Positions 14,710-23,681 of a stretch of DNA of 32,959 nucleotides are shown here, in pieces. Within the stretch, counting starts at the first letter, position 1, and each line of letters starts with the position of its first letter. The stretch is from Chloroflexota bacterium (GTDB lineage Bacteria; Chloroflexota; Anaerolineae; Anaerolineales; Villigracilaceae). The stretch spans positions 1-32,959 of the forward strand of contig JACAEM010000006.1 in the NCBI GenBank assembly GCA_013388855.1, read 5' to 3'. Below the pieces are notes generated by a model. That model searched no databases and was not told where the DNA came from. It saw only the letters and a list, made by a program, of their open reading frames with translations. A program made the position numbers and the translations under genes.

Positions 14710-15954
14710 TCACCTTTTGCCGAATCGGTCCGATTCACTGGCAGATTCAAATGCCGCAACACGGGCACGTACGCCCTCCGCAAGACTGAAGACTCCGCGT
14801 GCGGCAGGTTGATTCTTGCTATCGAGGACAAAAGGCACACCACGATTCACAGCTTTTACAACAGTCTGCTCGTCCAGAGGAATAACAGACGACACTTCCT
14901 GCTTTAGGTTTTCAGCAACTCGTTCCGGAGTAATGTTAATCCGCTTGTCGAATCTGTTCATCGTGAAAAGGATGCGTCCCCGTTCCACACCCATGGTCTG
15001 TAATAGGTCAAGGAAAAGGCGGCAATTTTTAATTGCCGGTATATCTTGAGTCGTCACCAGCACGATCAAATCGCTTACGTCGATGGCGGAAAGTGTTATA
15101 TCGGTAAGATAGGAAGACGTGTCAACAACCACATACGCGTACAATTGACGAAGATACTCCAACACTTTTGCAAATTGAGCGCTGGAAACCTTCTCGGCAT
15201 ATTCAGGACGGCTAGGCGCCGCAAGAATATGGACCCCGGAGGCTGAATGTTTAACCATGACCTCTTCCACGATCTCCGGGTCCAGTTCATCGGCACGCGG
15301 TGCAAGTTCTGTAATCGTATTCTTCCCCTGTTCGTTGACAAAAACTGCAACATCGCCAAACTGCAAATTGCCATCCACCAACGCGACACGGGTATCTTCG
15401 TTATGGAGTGTCAGCGCCAGGTTCACTGCCAGCGTCGTTGTCCCAGCCCCGCCTTTTGGGCTGTACACTGTCACGATCTTTCCTTTTGGTAAGCCAAAAC
15501 CAGCCGCCACGTTGCCGGTGCTCATGGCGGGTATGGCAGCATGCACCTGGGCGCTCTTGGCGCGTTCCGATTGCGCCATCGCACCGGCGCGGCGAATAGC
15601 GGAGATCAACTCATCGCCCATCGGCGGTTTGGTCAGAAAATCCCTGGCGCCTGCAAGCATTGCCCGGCGCATGTAGTTTTGATCGCTCTGCACCGAAAGG
15701 ATGACAACTTGAACAGCAGGCTGTTTAGAACGGATCGCCTCCGTGGCGGTGATACCGTCCATATCCGGCATGTTGATATCCATAAGCACAACATCCGGCT
15801 TGAACTCTTGGGAAAGCTGGATGGCCTCTTTGCCGGTTCGAGCCACACCCACGACATCCACATCGGATTCGAATTGCAAAAGTTTCCTGACGTTCTCTCT
15901 TGTCTCGGAAACATCGTCAACGATCATCACCCGAATTTTCTCACCAGCAGGCAT
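14710..15954 (-). CDS. cpaE: Tad pilus localisation protein CpaE/TadZ (receiver plus MinD-like ATPase)
   Basis: This is a 414-residue protein. Residues 5-125 are a receiver domain with Asp13-Asp14, phospho-acceptor Asp59 (MDINMPDMDG) and Lys109, so unlike many TadZ proteins the phosphorylation site is intact. Residues 157-400 are a MinD/ParA-like ATPase with the deviant Walker A SPKGGAGTTT (165-174), which keeps the first Lys (167) and lacks the second, as is usual for TadZ. It is thought to place the Tad machine in the cell. The intact acceptor raises the possibility that the neighbouring sensor kinase phosphorylates it. AGGT lies upstream of the ATG at 15954; the gap to cpaB is 32 bp. Confidence 0.92.
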   Translation of the reverse strand: MPAGEKIRVMIVDDVSETRENVRKLLQFESDVDVVGVARTGKEAIQLSQEFKPDVVLMDINMPDMDGITATEAIRSKQPAVQVVILSVQSDQNYMRRAMLAGARDFLTKPPMGDELISAIRRAGAMAQSERAKSAQVHAAIPAMSTGNVAAGFGLPKGKIVTVYSPKGGAGTTTLAVNLALTLHNEDTRVALVDGNLQFGDVAVFVNEQGKNTITELAPRADELDPEIVEEVMVKHSASGVHILAAPSRPEYAEKVSSAQFAKVLEYLRQLYAYVVVDTSSYLTDITLSAIDVSDLIVLVTTQDIPAIKNCRLFLDLLQTMGVERGRILFTMNRFDKRINITPERVAENLKQEVSSVIPLDEQTVVKAVNRGVPFVLDSKNQPAARGVFSLAEGVRARVAAFESASESDRFGKR

Positions 15955-15986
15955 ATTGATTTTTACCTCGTAAAATGGAACAATGA

Positions 15987-17057
15987 TTATTGCTGGGGTT
16001 GAACGGTCACAACGTCATTGGGCAGAAGCGGCGGAACCAACGCGTCAATCCTGGGCTGCATGGCGTATGGCAGTTTCGACGGCAGTGAAATGTTGTACTG
16101 CGTCAACAGACTTGTCAATGTGGCAGACTGGGCATCAAATCTGGACGTGTCGTTTGGATTCCGGAGCGTCAAATGTATGACCGCTCCACTATACATAAAA
16201 TAGTTTAATGAGATCGAATCCTGAGGATTCACCATGAGGGTGATGATATCAGGAGTAGCTTGTTGCTGTACCTGCGCCGCGGAGGGAGTCGCATTCGGGT
16301 CAGTGGCAGCCGGAGATTGAATATTGAAGTTCCCGACTTTCATCACCACGACATCTTGAAGAATCATTTGACAAACCAATCGCGGTCTTTGTGTCTCTGA
16401 CGGCACCGCATAAAATGGCTGTTGCAGGGTCGGGTCAAGTTCCACCCTGCCCTGCCTGGATGAGTCCTCGGTAGTGCTTGCCGCAACCGACAAAACCGGA
16501 AGCTGATCAGGTAGGAAGCCGGTCCCGGTCAATACGGAGGTGAAGTTGGGAAGCTGCGACTGGAAGGATGGGTCTACATCCACCATAAGCATGCAGGCAG
16601 TGACATTAACATGCGCGCCGTCACCCACTCCATACCCCACCAGGGACAAACGGTTGGTTGGAATGGTTGCGGCAACCATCCCGGAGGGGATTTGAACCGC
16701 CCACGCGGGTCCGGATAATTCTCCGGGGCCGGCGCCAACCATCGAAGAGGTAATGATTACGCCCTGTTCCATTGTGAACCGCGCAATTTGCCCAACCAAA
16801 TTCCCCTCTTCGCCAACTGTGAATTCAACTTCGGCTACATTTTCCGGGGGGATGGAGAGTTTTCCAAGCATTTCCGCAGTTATGGTCGTCCCTTGGGGAA
16901 TGTTTTGGGCGGCAAAGTAGATTTCTGTCAAGGGAGCGGCTTGGGTTGGCGGAGCAATAACCTGACCGCCGCCAAACTGGTTGAAGATAAACCACACAAG
17001 AGCCAGTCCAAGTCCGACGATCAACACAAGCAAAATAAGAATTCTTCCGCGACGCAT
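15987..17057 (-). CDS. cpaB: Flp pilus assembly protein CpaB/RcpC (SAF domain)
   Basis: This 356-residue protein has one N-terminal membrane segment (ILILLVLIVGLGLALVWFIF, 6-25), then a SAF domain (EIYFAAQNIPQGTTITAEMLG) and a long extracytoplasmic part. CpaB is needed for Tad pilus assembly, and in diderms it works with the secretin. I start at the ATG 17057, which has GGAGAGGAG nine bases upstream; the frame extends to a TTG at 17090. It is the first gene after the flp terminator and has its own -10 box. No rcpA secretin gene follows, which fits a cell without a typical outer membrane. Confidence 0.88.
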   Translation of the reverse strand: MRRGRILILLVLIVGLGLALVWFIFNQFGGGQVIAPPTQAAPLTEIYFAAQNIPQGTTITAEMLGKLSIPPENVAEVEFTVGEEGNLVGQIARFTMEQGVIITSSMVGAGPGELSGPAWAVQIPSGMVAATIPTNRLSLVGYGVGDGAHVNVTACMLMVDVDPSFQSQLPNFTSVLTGTGFLPDQLPVLSVAASTTEDSSRQGRVELDPTLQQPFYAVPSETQRPRLVCQMILQDVVVMKVGNFNIQSPAATDPNATPSAAQVQQQATPDIITLMVNPQDSISLNYFMYSGAVIHLTLRNPNDTSRFDAQSATLTSLLTQYNISLPSKLPYAMQPRIDALVPPLLPNDVVTVQPQQ

Positions 17058-17117
17058 AGCGTATTTCTCCTCTCCGGGCTTCTCTGTCAATCGACAGACA
17101 GATACTTTGTTGCAAAT

Positions 17118-17123
17118 ATTATA
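17118..17123 (-). promoter_or_regulatory. -10 element for cpaB-tadC
   Basis: TATAAT on the minus strand, about 60 bases before the cpaB ATG and just downstream of the flp terminator. The -35 position has no good match, so transcription of the assembly genes may combine this site with read-through from flp. Confidence 0.4.
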
Positions 17124-17159
17124 CAGTATAAACTGAAATAAAGAGTAGCAAATTGGTAA

Positions 17160-17197
17160 AAAAGTAGGACTCTACCTGTCGGCAGAGTCCTACTTTT
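17160..17197 (-). terminator. Rho-independent terminator of flp
   Basis: Arms AAAAGTAGGACTCT (17160-17173) and AGAGTCCTACTTTT (17184-17197) pair perfectly around a 10-base loop. On the minus strand it ends in a run of six T. It lies between flp and cpaB and would let the pilin be made in large excess over the assembly proteins. Confidence 0.85.
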
Positions 17198-17215
17198 ACT
17201 TGCAAAACGGTCAAA

Positions 17216-17365
17216 TTACAGCAGGGAGTTGTTGATCGTGCTGAAGGTGTTGCCGATCTTGGGGCCCAAGAGACGCATCACCGCAATGACGACGATGGCG
17301 ACGAGGGCGAGAATGATCGCGTACTCAACCAGACCTTGACCTTTTTCCTTTGGAGCGAATAACAT
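17216..17365 (-). CDS. flp: Flp/Tad major pilin subunit
   Basis: This small 49-residue protein starts MLFAPKEKGQGLVEYAII. After a short basic leader the sequence KG/QGLVEYA gives the class IVb pilin processing site: cleavage after Gly9 leaves Glu at +5 and Tyr at +6 of the mature pilin. A ~20-residue hydrophobic helix follows (AIILALVAIVVIAVM), then a short polar tail. The mature pilin would be 40 residues. An AAAGGA site is upstream of the ATG. A strong terminator follows, then the Tad assembly genes. The prepilin peptidase (TadV/CpaA) is not in the window. Confidence 0.93.
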   Translation of the reverse strand: MLFAPKEKGQGLVEYAIILALVAIVVIAVMRLLGPKIGNTFSTINNSLL

Positions 17366-17415
17366 GGTAGAAATTCCTTTCGTGAATAAATTGTTTCCTG
17401 AGAACCACTCTCAAG

Positions 17416-17444
17416 ATTATGCATATTTTACCTGTTGCAACCAA
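17416..17444 (-). promoter_or_regulatory. Possible flp promoter
   Basis: On the minus strand TTGGTT (17444-17439), a 17-bp spacer and CATAAT (17421-17416). The leader to the flp ATG would be about 45 bases. An overlapping alternative is TTGTTT-16 bp-TAAAAT. Confidence 0.35.
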
Positions 17445-17481
17445 AAAAACAAGACACCAAATATCCTACTTAATTACAATC

Positions 17482-17501
17482 CTGTTATGAAAAAATAACA
17501 G
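17482..17501 (-). terminator. Weak hairpin after the histidine kinase
   Basis: CTGTTAT (17482-17488) pairs with ATAACAG (17495-17501) just past the kinase stop codon. It is A/T rich with no good U-tract following, so termination may be partial. Confidence 0.3.
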
Positions 17502-17521
17502 ATATTTAAGCTTGGATCATG

Positions 17522-18547
17522 CTAGGAACGGGAAGGAACCGAGAAGGAAACACGAGCACCTTTTCCGATGGCACTGTCAATCTCGAAACTTCCGCCCAGC
17601 ATCTCGGCCCGTTCCCGGATCAATTTAAGCCCGAGGCTGGTTCCCTGCATAACGGAATCGGCGTCAAATCCCTTGCCGTTATCATCCACACTCACGCGGA
17701 CACGGTCTTCGCCCATATCCAACAACACCTTGACCATCGTGCATTGGCTGTGGCGCGCTGCATTGCCAAGTAATTCCTGAATCGCACGGAACAACATCAC
17801 CTCAAGATAGGGAGCCAGACGACGCTCATTTCCGGTGACGGTAACGCCGACATCCAACCCAGCCTGTTCCTTGAAGGCATCGGCATACCGGCGCACAGTC
17901 GGAACCAATCCCAGATCGTCAAGCATCATTGGACGTAATTCAAAGATAAAATTACGGACCTTCTGGAAGGTGCCCATCGCCGATGTCTTTAAGCTATTCA
18001 ACTCATCGCGTGCCTGTGAGGCATCGATTTCGAGCAGGCGCATGGCGATTTCAGTCTGGAGAATAAAGTTTGACAGGGCTTGCGCAGGACCGTCGTGCAT
18101 CTGTCGTGAAAGACGCTGGCGTTCCGTTTCCTGCGCGTTGACAAGCATTTCAACACTTGCCAATGGGCTTTTTGAGCCGCTGGTAGTCGCGGAGGCAGCC
18201 CCCCCTTCAGAAAGATCGCGAATCCGCTCCAAAGTGGATTTGAATCGTTCCAGATGATTTTTTTCGCTTTGCAGTTTTTCCAGTTGACCGCGCATCACAA
18301 ACAGACGTTGTTGGGCGTCTAAAGCGGAATCATAGGCGTTACGGATTTCCTGCGGCGGCAGTTTGTCGAACTGCCCCTGTACCTGTTGGAGATGGGTTGT
18401 GATCGCAGCGTTGCGCTGCGAAAGCTTCAAAACCTCCCCCTGACTTTGCTCAATCATCAGAGTGATTTCACGTAAGGCTTTTACAGTTTCATCCAATTCT
18501 GCCTGCAAATCCGGCCCGCCAGCGGATTCATCCTTTTCCATCAGCAT
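17522..18547 (-). CDS. Cytoplasmic sensor histidine kinase, DegS/NarX type
   Basis: This is a 341-residue kinase with no membrane segment. Residues 10-110 are heptad-rich and probably coiled coil. The HisKA_3 dimerisation domain has the phospho-acceptor His151 in RQRLSRQMHDGPAQ. The ATPase domain shows N-box-like ELLGNAARHS, DDNGKGFD, and TSLGLKLIRERAEMLGG near the end. The start at 18547 has AGGAG six bases upstream. It follows the response regulator by 3 bp, so the pair is one unit, with the flp-cpa genes immediately downstream on the same strand. Signal and targets are unknown; control of the Tad pilus is an inference from position. Confidence 0.9.
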   Translation of the reverse strand: MLMEKDESAGGPDLQAELDETVKALREITLMIEQSQGEVLKLSQRNAAITTHLQQVQGQFDKLPPQEIRNAYDSALDAQQRLFVMRGQLEKLQSEKNHLERFKSTLERIRDLSEGGAASATTSGSKSPLASVEMLVNAQETERQRLSRQMHDGPAQALSNFILQTEIAMRLLEIDASQARDELNSLKTSAMGTFQKVRNFIFELRPMMLDDLGLVPTVRRYADAFKEQAGLDVGVTVTGNERRLAPYLEVMLFRAIQELLGNAARHSQCTMVKVLLDMGEDRVRVSVDDNGKGFDADSVMQGTSLGLKLIRERAEMLGGSFEIDSAIGKGARVSFSVPSRS

Positions 18548-18550
18548 AAA

Positions 18551-19252
18551 TTACTCCTGGCTTTTTACTTGAGTGTCTTGTAATTTTACCCAACCGCGTT
18601 TCAACGCATACACAACCGCCTGCGTCCGGTCTTCGACGCCAAATTTGCGGAGGATGGATGTTACATGATTCTTCACGGTCTGATGACTGATCCCCAACAG
18701 CCCCGCAATTTCCTTGTTGCTCATACCACGCACCACACAGGATAACACTTCCATTTCTCGATCGGACAGGGGATGGAAGGGTGAACCAGGCTCGCTGTAA
18801 GATCTGCGCGCACCCTCCATTTGTTCGTCGATCCAGTGATCCAACTCGCGCCGTGTAAAAATATGCCCGGCAACGGCATACTTGCCGTCAGCCACCGCGC
18901 GAACAGTCCGGGCAAGGACTTCCGGCTCGATATCCTTCGCACAATATCCGACTGCACCAGCAAGAACGGCATGGATTGCCTGTTCGATATCATCATATCC
19001 TGTCAAAAGCACAACACGTGTCGACAGATGTTCCGAAGTGACTTGATGAGTCACCTGCTGTCCGTTCAAGCCTGGCATATTCACGTCCAAAATTGCGACT
19101 TTTGGCTTTAAAGCACGGATCAAATCGATCGCCTCTTTTCCATCAGCGGCTTGTCCAATGATCCGGAAATCCTTTTCAAGGGACAGTGTATCTACCACCC
19201 CCTGCCGGAAAAGCGGATGATCATCTGCGACGAGAAGTGTTATCTCATTCAT
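18551..19252 (-). CDS. NarL/FixJ-family response regulator
   Basis: This is a 233-residue regulator. The receiver domain has Asp10-Asp11, phospho-acceptor Asp56 (AILDVNMPG), Thr84 and Lys106. The C-terminal LuxR-type helix-turn-helix is complete (LSDREMEVLSCVVRGMSNKEIAGLLGIS / HQTVKNHVTSILRKF). It should bind DNA when phosphorylated by the adjacent kinase. The start at 19252 has AAGG upstream and the usual MNEITLLVADDHPLFRQG beginning; the frame to 19315 covers the promoter. Confidence 0.93.
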   Translation of the reverse strand: MNEITLLVADDHPLFRQGVVDTLSLEKDFRIIGQAADGKEAIDLIRALKPKVAILDVNMPGLNGQQVTHQVTSEHLSTRVVLLTGYDDIEQAIHAVLAGAVGYCAKDIEPEVLARTVRAVADGKYAVAGHIFTRRELDHWIDEQMEGARRSYSEPGSPFHPLSDREMEVLSCVVRGMSNKEIAGLLGISHQTVKNHVTSILRKFGVEDRTQAVVYALKRGWVKLQDTQVKSQE

Positions 19253-19286
19253 GCTTAACCTTATCCCAAAAATGGTCTTGTATGTG

Positions 19287-19315
19287 AGTATAGCACAGGA
19301 GTGACGGTCGGGCAA
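19287..19315 (-). promoter_or_regulatory. Promoter of the two-component operon
   Basis: On the minus strand, TTGCCC (19315-19310), a 17-bp spacer and TATACT (19292-19287), with TG one base upstream (extended -10). The leader is about 28 bases. Confidence 0.55.
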
Positions 19316-19349
19316 TTAACCAATTCAAGCGCCTCATTTCAATTTCGTG

Positions 19350-20831
19350 TTAGTGTCCTGCAGACCATCGATAGACTTGCATTTGATCATCGACTTGCAA
19401 AACGGCTGGGTCGGTTTTCGCAATAAAAACAGACTGCAACCCGGATGTCAGTTTCGGGTAAAACCCCGGAAATACAATCAGATAATCTGCCGAATTTGCC
19501 GTGAGATATTCTGCTAATTGCTCTTCATCACGGATGAATGACACGACCTCGGGATTGACCAAGCCAGCCATATCGATCAACGGATTAGTTACAAAGTATC
19601 CTAACGCGCCGATGTCATGGACAGCCAGTAATGCATTCGGCGGCAGGTTTTGCCGCACCCATTTTGCAGTGGCTACCATTTCATGTTCGACCCAATAGAC
19701 ATCCGAGGCATTTTGACGCGCGCCGAGAAACCCAAAGGTCAGGCTCAGGGCAACAATGGCAGAATACCATAAAAATATAAGCCGCTTGTTGTCCTTGAAG
19801 GAAGAAATAAATTCAACTGTCCCAAGGATTCCCCAAAGATACAAAATGGGAAGGGCGGGAATGATATACCGTCCATGTTGGTATGCGGGCAGGCGCATGA
19901 AATAAATGGCAACGTATCCAAAGAACCAGATCACACCTGCCGCCGCGCCCCAATTTCGGGTCTTGAAAACTTTCCATACCCAAAGAAAAACACCGGGAAT
20001 CAACGCCAGGAACGGGCTGGCAACCACCACTCCCAGATAATTTCCAAACCGCTCCGTCAACGTCTTGGATAACCAGAAGGATTCATATTCCGCCTGCTTT
20101 GCATAGAATGTATTGGGAAAGGGGTTGCCAGACAACGCCAGATTGAAAAGTAAATAAAAGAAAAAGAACACGCCAAACCCAATCAATGTTTTCAATATAG
20201 CCTGCCATCGAGCTGACCAGGTCGCCTCCGCCAGGAACGCGGCAAACAGGATCGGTCCAAGCAGGGTCAAGCCGTCGGGGCGGATCCAGACGCTTAATCC
20301 GGCCAACAGGCCCAGGCGTAGATAATGACGCAGACCGTTCATCAACGCGGTAAGGACTGTCAACAGAACCAATCCATGAAGAAGAGTCTCCATCCCCGAA
20401 ACTGCGGACCAGGTGAAATGCCATTCAAGCACAAAGAACATTCCCATCCATGGAAGGTTCGGCCTATATGAACTCAAAAAACTTCGCGCGGCATTTTCAG
20501 CTTGAATGCCGAAGAGAGTCAACAGGACCCAGCCAAGAAAATAAGTCCATACGTAGGGTGCGAGACGAAGAAAAAAACCAAGGGAAAGCAGGAATGTCCA
20601 CAGCGGCGACGTGGAACCGGCCGAGCGCTCACCCAGTCGAAAAGCCCACTCGCCATATTCGGCAAAGTTCCGCGCGTAGGTCAGGTGGATCCATGAATCA
20701 TCGAGCGGAAATCCCACACGAAAGACCAGCGCGCTAAAAAACAAATAAAAGCCAACTCCAAACAATGAAACGACGGCAATGACCAGCCGATACTCAAGGC
20801 GCATTAGTGATCTGGTAGAGACGCGCACCAT
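19350..20831 (-). CDS. Polytopic membrane protein, GT-C glycosyltransferase-like (GT39-like)
   Basis: This 493-residue protein has about ten hydrophobic segments and a GT-C-type first loop with an acidic pair (GFPLDDSWIHLTYARNFAE). The C-terminal ~100 residues are soluble and extracytoplasmic. Enzymes of this fold move a sugar from a lipid-phosphate donor onto lipid or protein outside the membrane; the donor and acceptor here are unknown. The start at 20831 has AGGAG a few bases upstream (AGGAGAGGTGG before the ATG), which favours it over the ATG at 20804, and gives a 38-bp overlap with the upstream gene. It is the last gene of a six-gene operon. Confidence 0.72.
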   Translation of the reverse strand: MVRVSTRSLMRLEYRLVIAVVSLFGVGFYLFFSALVFRVGFPLDDSWIHLTYARNFAEYGEWAFRLGERSAGSTSPLWTFLLSLGFFLRLAPYVWTYFLGWVLLTLFGIQAENAARSFLSSYRPNLPWMGMFFVLEWHFTWSAVSGMETLLHGLVLLTVLTALMNGLRHYLRLGLLAGLSVWIRPDGLTLLGPILFAAFLAEATWSARWQAILKTLIGFGVFFFFYLLFNLALSGNPFPNTFYAKQAEYESFWLSKTLTERFGNYLGVVVASPFLALIPGVFLWVWKVFKTRNWGAAAGVIWFFGYVAIYFMRLPAYQHGRYIIPALPILYLWGILGTVEFISSFKDNKRLIFLWYSAIVALSLTFGFLGARQNASDVYWVEHEMVATAKWVRQNLPPNALLAVHDIGALGYFVTNPLIDMAGLVNPEVVSFIRDEEQLAEYLTANSADYLIVFPGFYPKLTSGLQSVFIAKTDPAVLQVDDQMQVYRWSAGH

Positions 20832-22371
20832 CCACCTCTCCTAAAAATTCAAATGAAGGATTGCCTCGTGGATCGTCGTATAGGTCCTGGATCCCGTCAT
20901 AGGTGCCGCCTTTTTCGATGATAAGGTACCTTGCCCCAAACTTTTCCGCAACCGTCAGAATGGCAGACTCGCCGCCGAACGGCAATACAATGGCGGATCG
21001 ACCTGTCGAAATGTAATATCCCGGCGGATTGCGGACGATCACAACGTCGTTTGGGCTGATCCCGCTATCGAGAAGTTTATCCTCCACCGATGGGTAGACG
21101 GCATCCTCTTTTTTGCCGCCGCCTTCAATAGTGTGATCGAAGACCAAATAAAATGTGGCAATGAACGCAATCAAAACGAGCGACACCTGAGTCACAATCC
21201 TCAGGTTTGGATCGGTAATTTTCTTCTTCTCGTAACCTACGTCCAACAGTATGTCCATCCCGATGGGCGCGACCGCCCACCAATACGGCTGGAATGCCGC
21301 GCCGGAATGGAAGAAACTCCCACGCGAACCTGCAAATGGGAAGATAACCGTCATCACCGCGAATAAGAGCAGCCAACCCGTGACCGTTATTTTCGTCCTC
21401 ATATCATTACGGAGATGCCACAGACCAATCATGATAAACGGAATCAAAAATAATTCACCCTGTGCGCCAACGGCATTCCTGAAATTCGAGTCAAACGCGG
21501 CGAGACGATCCTGCAAGGCGGCTTTCCAGCCTGCGTTCAAAAATCCTTCGCGCGTAATCGTCTCGGCAGGATAGGCAAAGGTCTGGTCGTAGTTTTCAAG
21601 CCAGAGTAAACGCCCGCCGCCGGGAGTCATGAATGAACCGAAGAGATTGAGGTTGCGTCCGTGCCACGGTCCCATTACGAGGAGATAACCCAACACTGCC
21701 AGCAACCCTGAAGGAACAATCAGGTTAAACCAATCCAGGAATGTATTCTTCGTACCATCCTCTTTATATGCCGCCTTCCACATGACGATCAGACCGGCAA
21801 GACCAAGCCACAGGAGTCCGTCGCTGCGGGCGAGGGTCATCAAGCCGGACAGCGCGCCAAGCATAAGCGGAATCCATTTCTGAGGGCACGGGGCAAGCAG
21901 AAGGAACGTTCCACCAAGCAACATGAAGATGGCAAAATTATCGGGTACGGGCATGAAGGGAGAATAGTACAAAGCAAAGACCGACAATAAACCGGAGACC
22001 ATCGCCGGCAAGGTTTTGCGGGAGAGGGAGTAAGCAAGAGTCGCGGTCAATAACGGGACACAGGCTGAAAGGAGGATGAACGGGATGCGTCCGGCTTCGT
22101 AACTGGTAGAACCGGCAATCCACATCCCGGCTGCAGACACAATCGAAGCAAGCGGCATCCAATAGGTATGGGAAGGGGTTGGCAAACCCTGCGGATCACC
22201 CAGATAGTTCCAAATGTAGGGTTCGGTGAAGCCTCTGCCAGCGGCAAGTTGGATGCCGCCCGCGTAATAATAGTCGGCGTCCATGTAGCCGGGCAACGAT
22301 TGGAAGCGTGAGATCGTAAATGGGACAATCAATCCGACAAGGAAGAGAAATACATAGTGACGCCAATTCAT
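20794..22371 (-). CDS. Polytopic membrane protein, GT-C glycosyltransferase-like
   Basis: This 525-residue protein has a single N-terminal membrane helix (YVFLFLVGLIVPFTIS), then a first loop with an acidic motif (GYMDADYYYAGGIQLAAGRGF), about nine further helices and a soluble C-terminal domain. This layout is that of GT-C glycosyltransferases acting outside the membrane. The start at 22371 overlaps the previous stop by 4 bp (ATGA); the frame extends to 22422, but the extra 17 residues are not hydrophobic and lie inside the upstream gene. I do not recognise the exact family or substrate. Confidence 0.7.
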   Translation of the reverse strand: MNWRHYVFLFLVGLIVPFTISRFQSLPGYMDADYYYAGGIQLAAGRGFTEPYIWNYLGDPQGLPTPSHTYWMPLASIVSAAGMWIAGSTSYEAGRIPFILLSACVPLLTATLAYSLSRKTLPAMVSGLLSVFALYYSPFMPVPDNFAIFMLLGGTFLLLAPCPQKWIPLMLGALSGLMTLARSDGLLWLGLAGLIVMWKAAYKEDGTKNTFLDWFNLIVPSGLLAVLGYLLVMGPWHGRNLNLFGSFMTPGGGRLLWLENYDQTFAYPAETITREGFLNAGWKAALQDRLAAFDSNFRNAVGAQGELFLIPFIMIGLWHLRNDMRTKITVTGWLLLFAVMTVIFPFAGSRGSFFHSGAAFQPYWWAVAPIGMDILLDVGYEKKKITDPNLRIVTQVSLVLIAFIATFYLVFDHTIEGGGKKEDAVYPSVEDKLLDSGISPNDVVIVRNPPGYYISTGRSAIVLPFGGESAILTVAEKFGARYLIIEKGGTYDGIQDLYDDPRGNPSFEFLGEVDGARLYQITNAP

Positions 22372-23678
22372 GATCGCCCCCCGATCTGGTCGGCCCAGGT
22401 ACGCGGCGAACGAACAACCCACCAGCGCATCCAGTACAATCCGATAATGGTTCCGAGAGGGGGAAGGACGGAGAGAAGATCCGTGTAAAGACGGTTATAC
22501 ACCACCGATGTCTGGGAATATAGACCAAAGGGAACCAATGATGCCACAACAAAAACAAACAAGGTCGTGAGGTTCCGGTTGCGGGACCAACGCTCCCAGA
22601 CAAGTGAAATAATGAGGATAAACGCAGGGATCAGGGCCACGTAATTCGACGGGAAAATCGCAAACCCGACCAGCGGTGTCACGGCAAGGGAAAGGGACGC
22701 GACCCAGAAAATACGCTGAAAACTGGAATTGACTGCGCCGATCCATTCGAAGAAGACCAAGACGCCAAACGCAAGCGATATGACCGCCCCCAGATTGAAT
22801 GGAATGGCCGGAAACCAAACATCCAAAATGGATGCTAAATTCAGGAACGGTGTCCGATACCAATTGGATAGAACGCCGCGAATATAGGGAAGTCCCCAGC
22901 CCGGATTCGCAAGAAAGGAAGCCGCCAGAAGTACAAACATTGCCATGGCAAGGCCAATCAATACTCCCCAGCGGCGGTGAGAGAATATCAAGATAAGCAC
23001 AAAGAGAAAGAACAAGCCGCCCACTTCCCATTGATATGTCGCCAGCGAGAGCAATCCGCCCGCCAGCTCATCGTACCCTGCGCGCAGCGCCAGCAGGATG
23101 GAAAGGTACAGGAACGTCAGGAAGATGGATGGCGTGCCCACAGCCAGCGCGTTCAGGCTGAAATAGCCGAACAAGCCGAACCCGAACAACGCCGGGAACC
23201 ACCAGCGCGGAGGTTCCCACTCCGATAGCCTGACGGAGTACAGGACGATGCCGATCAATGCCAGTTCAGACAGGAACAGCCAAAAAGCGCGTGCAAAGTT
23301 AAAATCAAAATACGGTGCTAGAGAGGAGGAAAACAGGCTCACCACCTCACCCAGGAGCGCCAGAGGTGTGTAGAGCAGAATGATATAAAAGGGGTCACTT
23401 AAAGCAAACGGGAATTCGTCGGAATATGCCAGCCTGCCATTGTAGGCGATAAGCTGGACACGCTGGGCTACTTCCGCACCATATGGTTCGGTCTTCTCGA
23501 CCCAAAACGCGCGCGCGGCAGACCAGCGCAAAAAAAGTAATTCTCTTCCGGGCAGAATCCGCGCGAGGTGCAGGTTCAACACAAACAACCCTGCCAAAAG
23601 GGATAATGCAATGATGAGGAGAAAAATCTCCTCACCACGCAAGACCTTTCTGGATTTGCGAATATCGCGAAATGCCAT
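22368..23678 (-). CDS. Polytopic membrane protein, GT87-like (DUF2029) glycosyltransferase candidate
   Basis: This 436-residue membrane protein has an N-terminal helix (EIFLLIIALSLLAGLFVLNL), a first extracytoplasmic loop with FLRWSAARAFWVEKTEPYG, and roughly ten further helices. The WSAARAF..G.EPYG pattern resembles GT87 mannosyltransferase-like proteins. It is the first of three GT-C-type genes in tandem, each overlapping the next, suggesting that a multi-sugar glycan or glycolipid is built by the set. Assignment is by topology and loop pattern only. Confidence 0.68.
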   Translation of the reverse strand: MAFRDIRKSRKVLRGEEIFLLIIALSLLAGLFVLNLHLARILPGRELLFLRWSAARAFWVEKTEPYGAEVAQRVQLIAYNGRLAYSDEFPFALSDPFYIILLYTPLALLGEVVSLFSSSLAPYFDFNFARAFWLFLSELALIGIVLYSVRLSEWEPPRWWFPALFGFGLFGYFSLNALAVGTPSIFLTFLYLSILLALRAGYDELAGGLLSLATYQWEVGGLFFLFVLILIFSHRRWGVLIGLAMAMFVLLAASFLANPGWGLPYIRGVLSNWYRTPFLNLASILDVWFPAIPFNLGAVISLAFGVLVFFEWIGAVNSSFQRIFWVASLSLAVTPLVGFAIFPSNYVALIPAFILIISLVWERWSRNRNLTTLFVFVVASLVPFGLYSQTSVVYNRLYTDLLSVLPPLGTIIGLYWMRWWVVRSPRTWADQIGGRS

Positions 23679-23681
23679 GCT

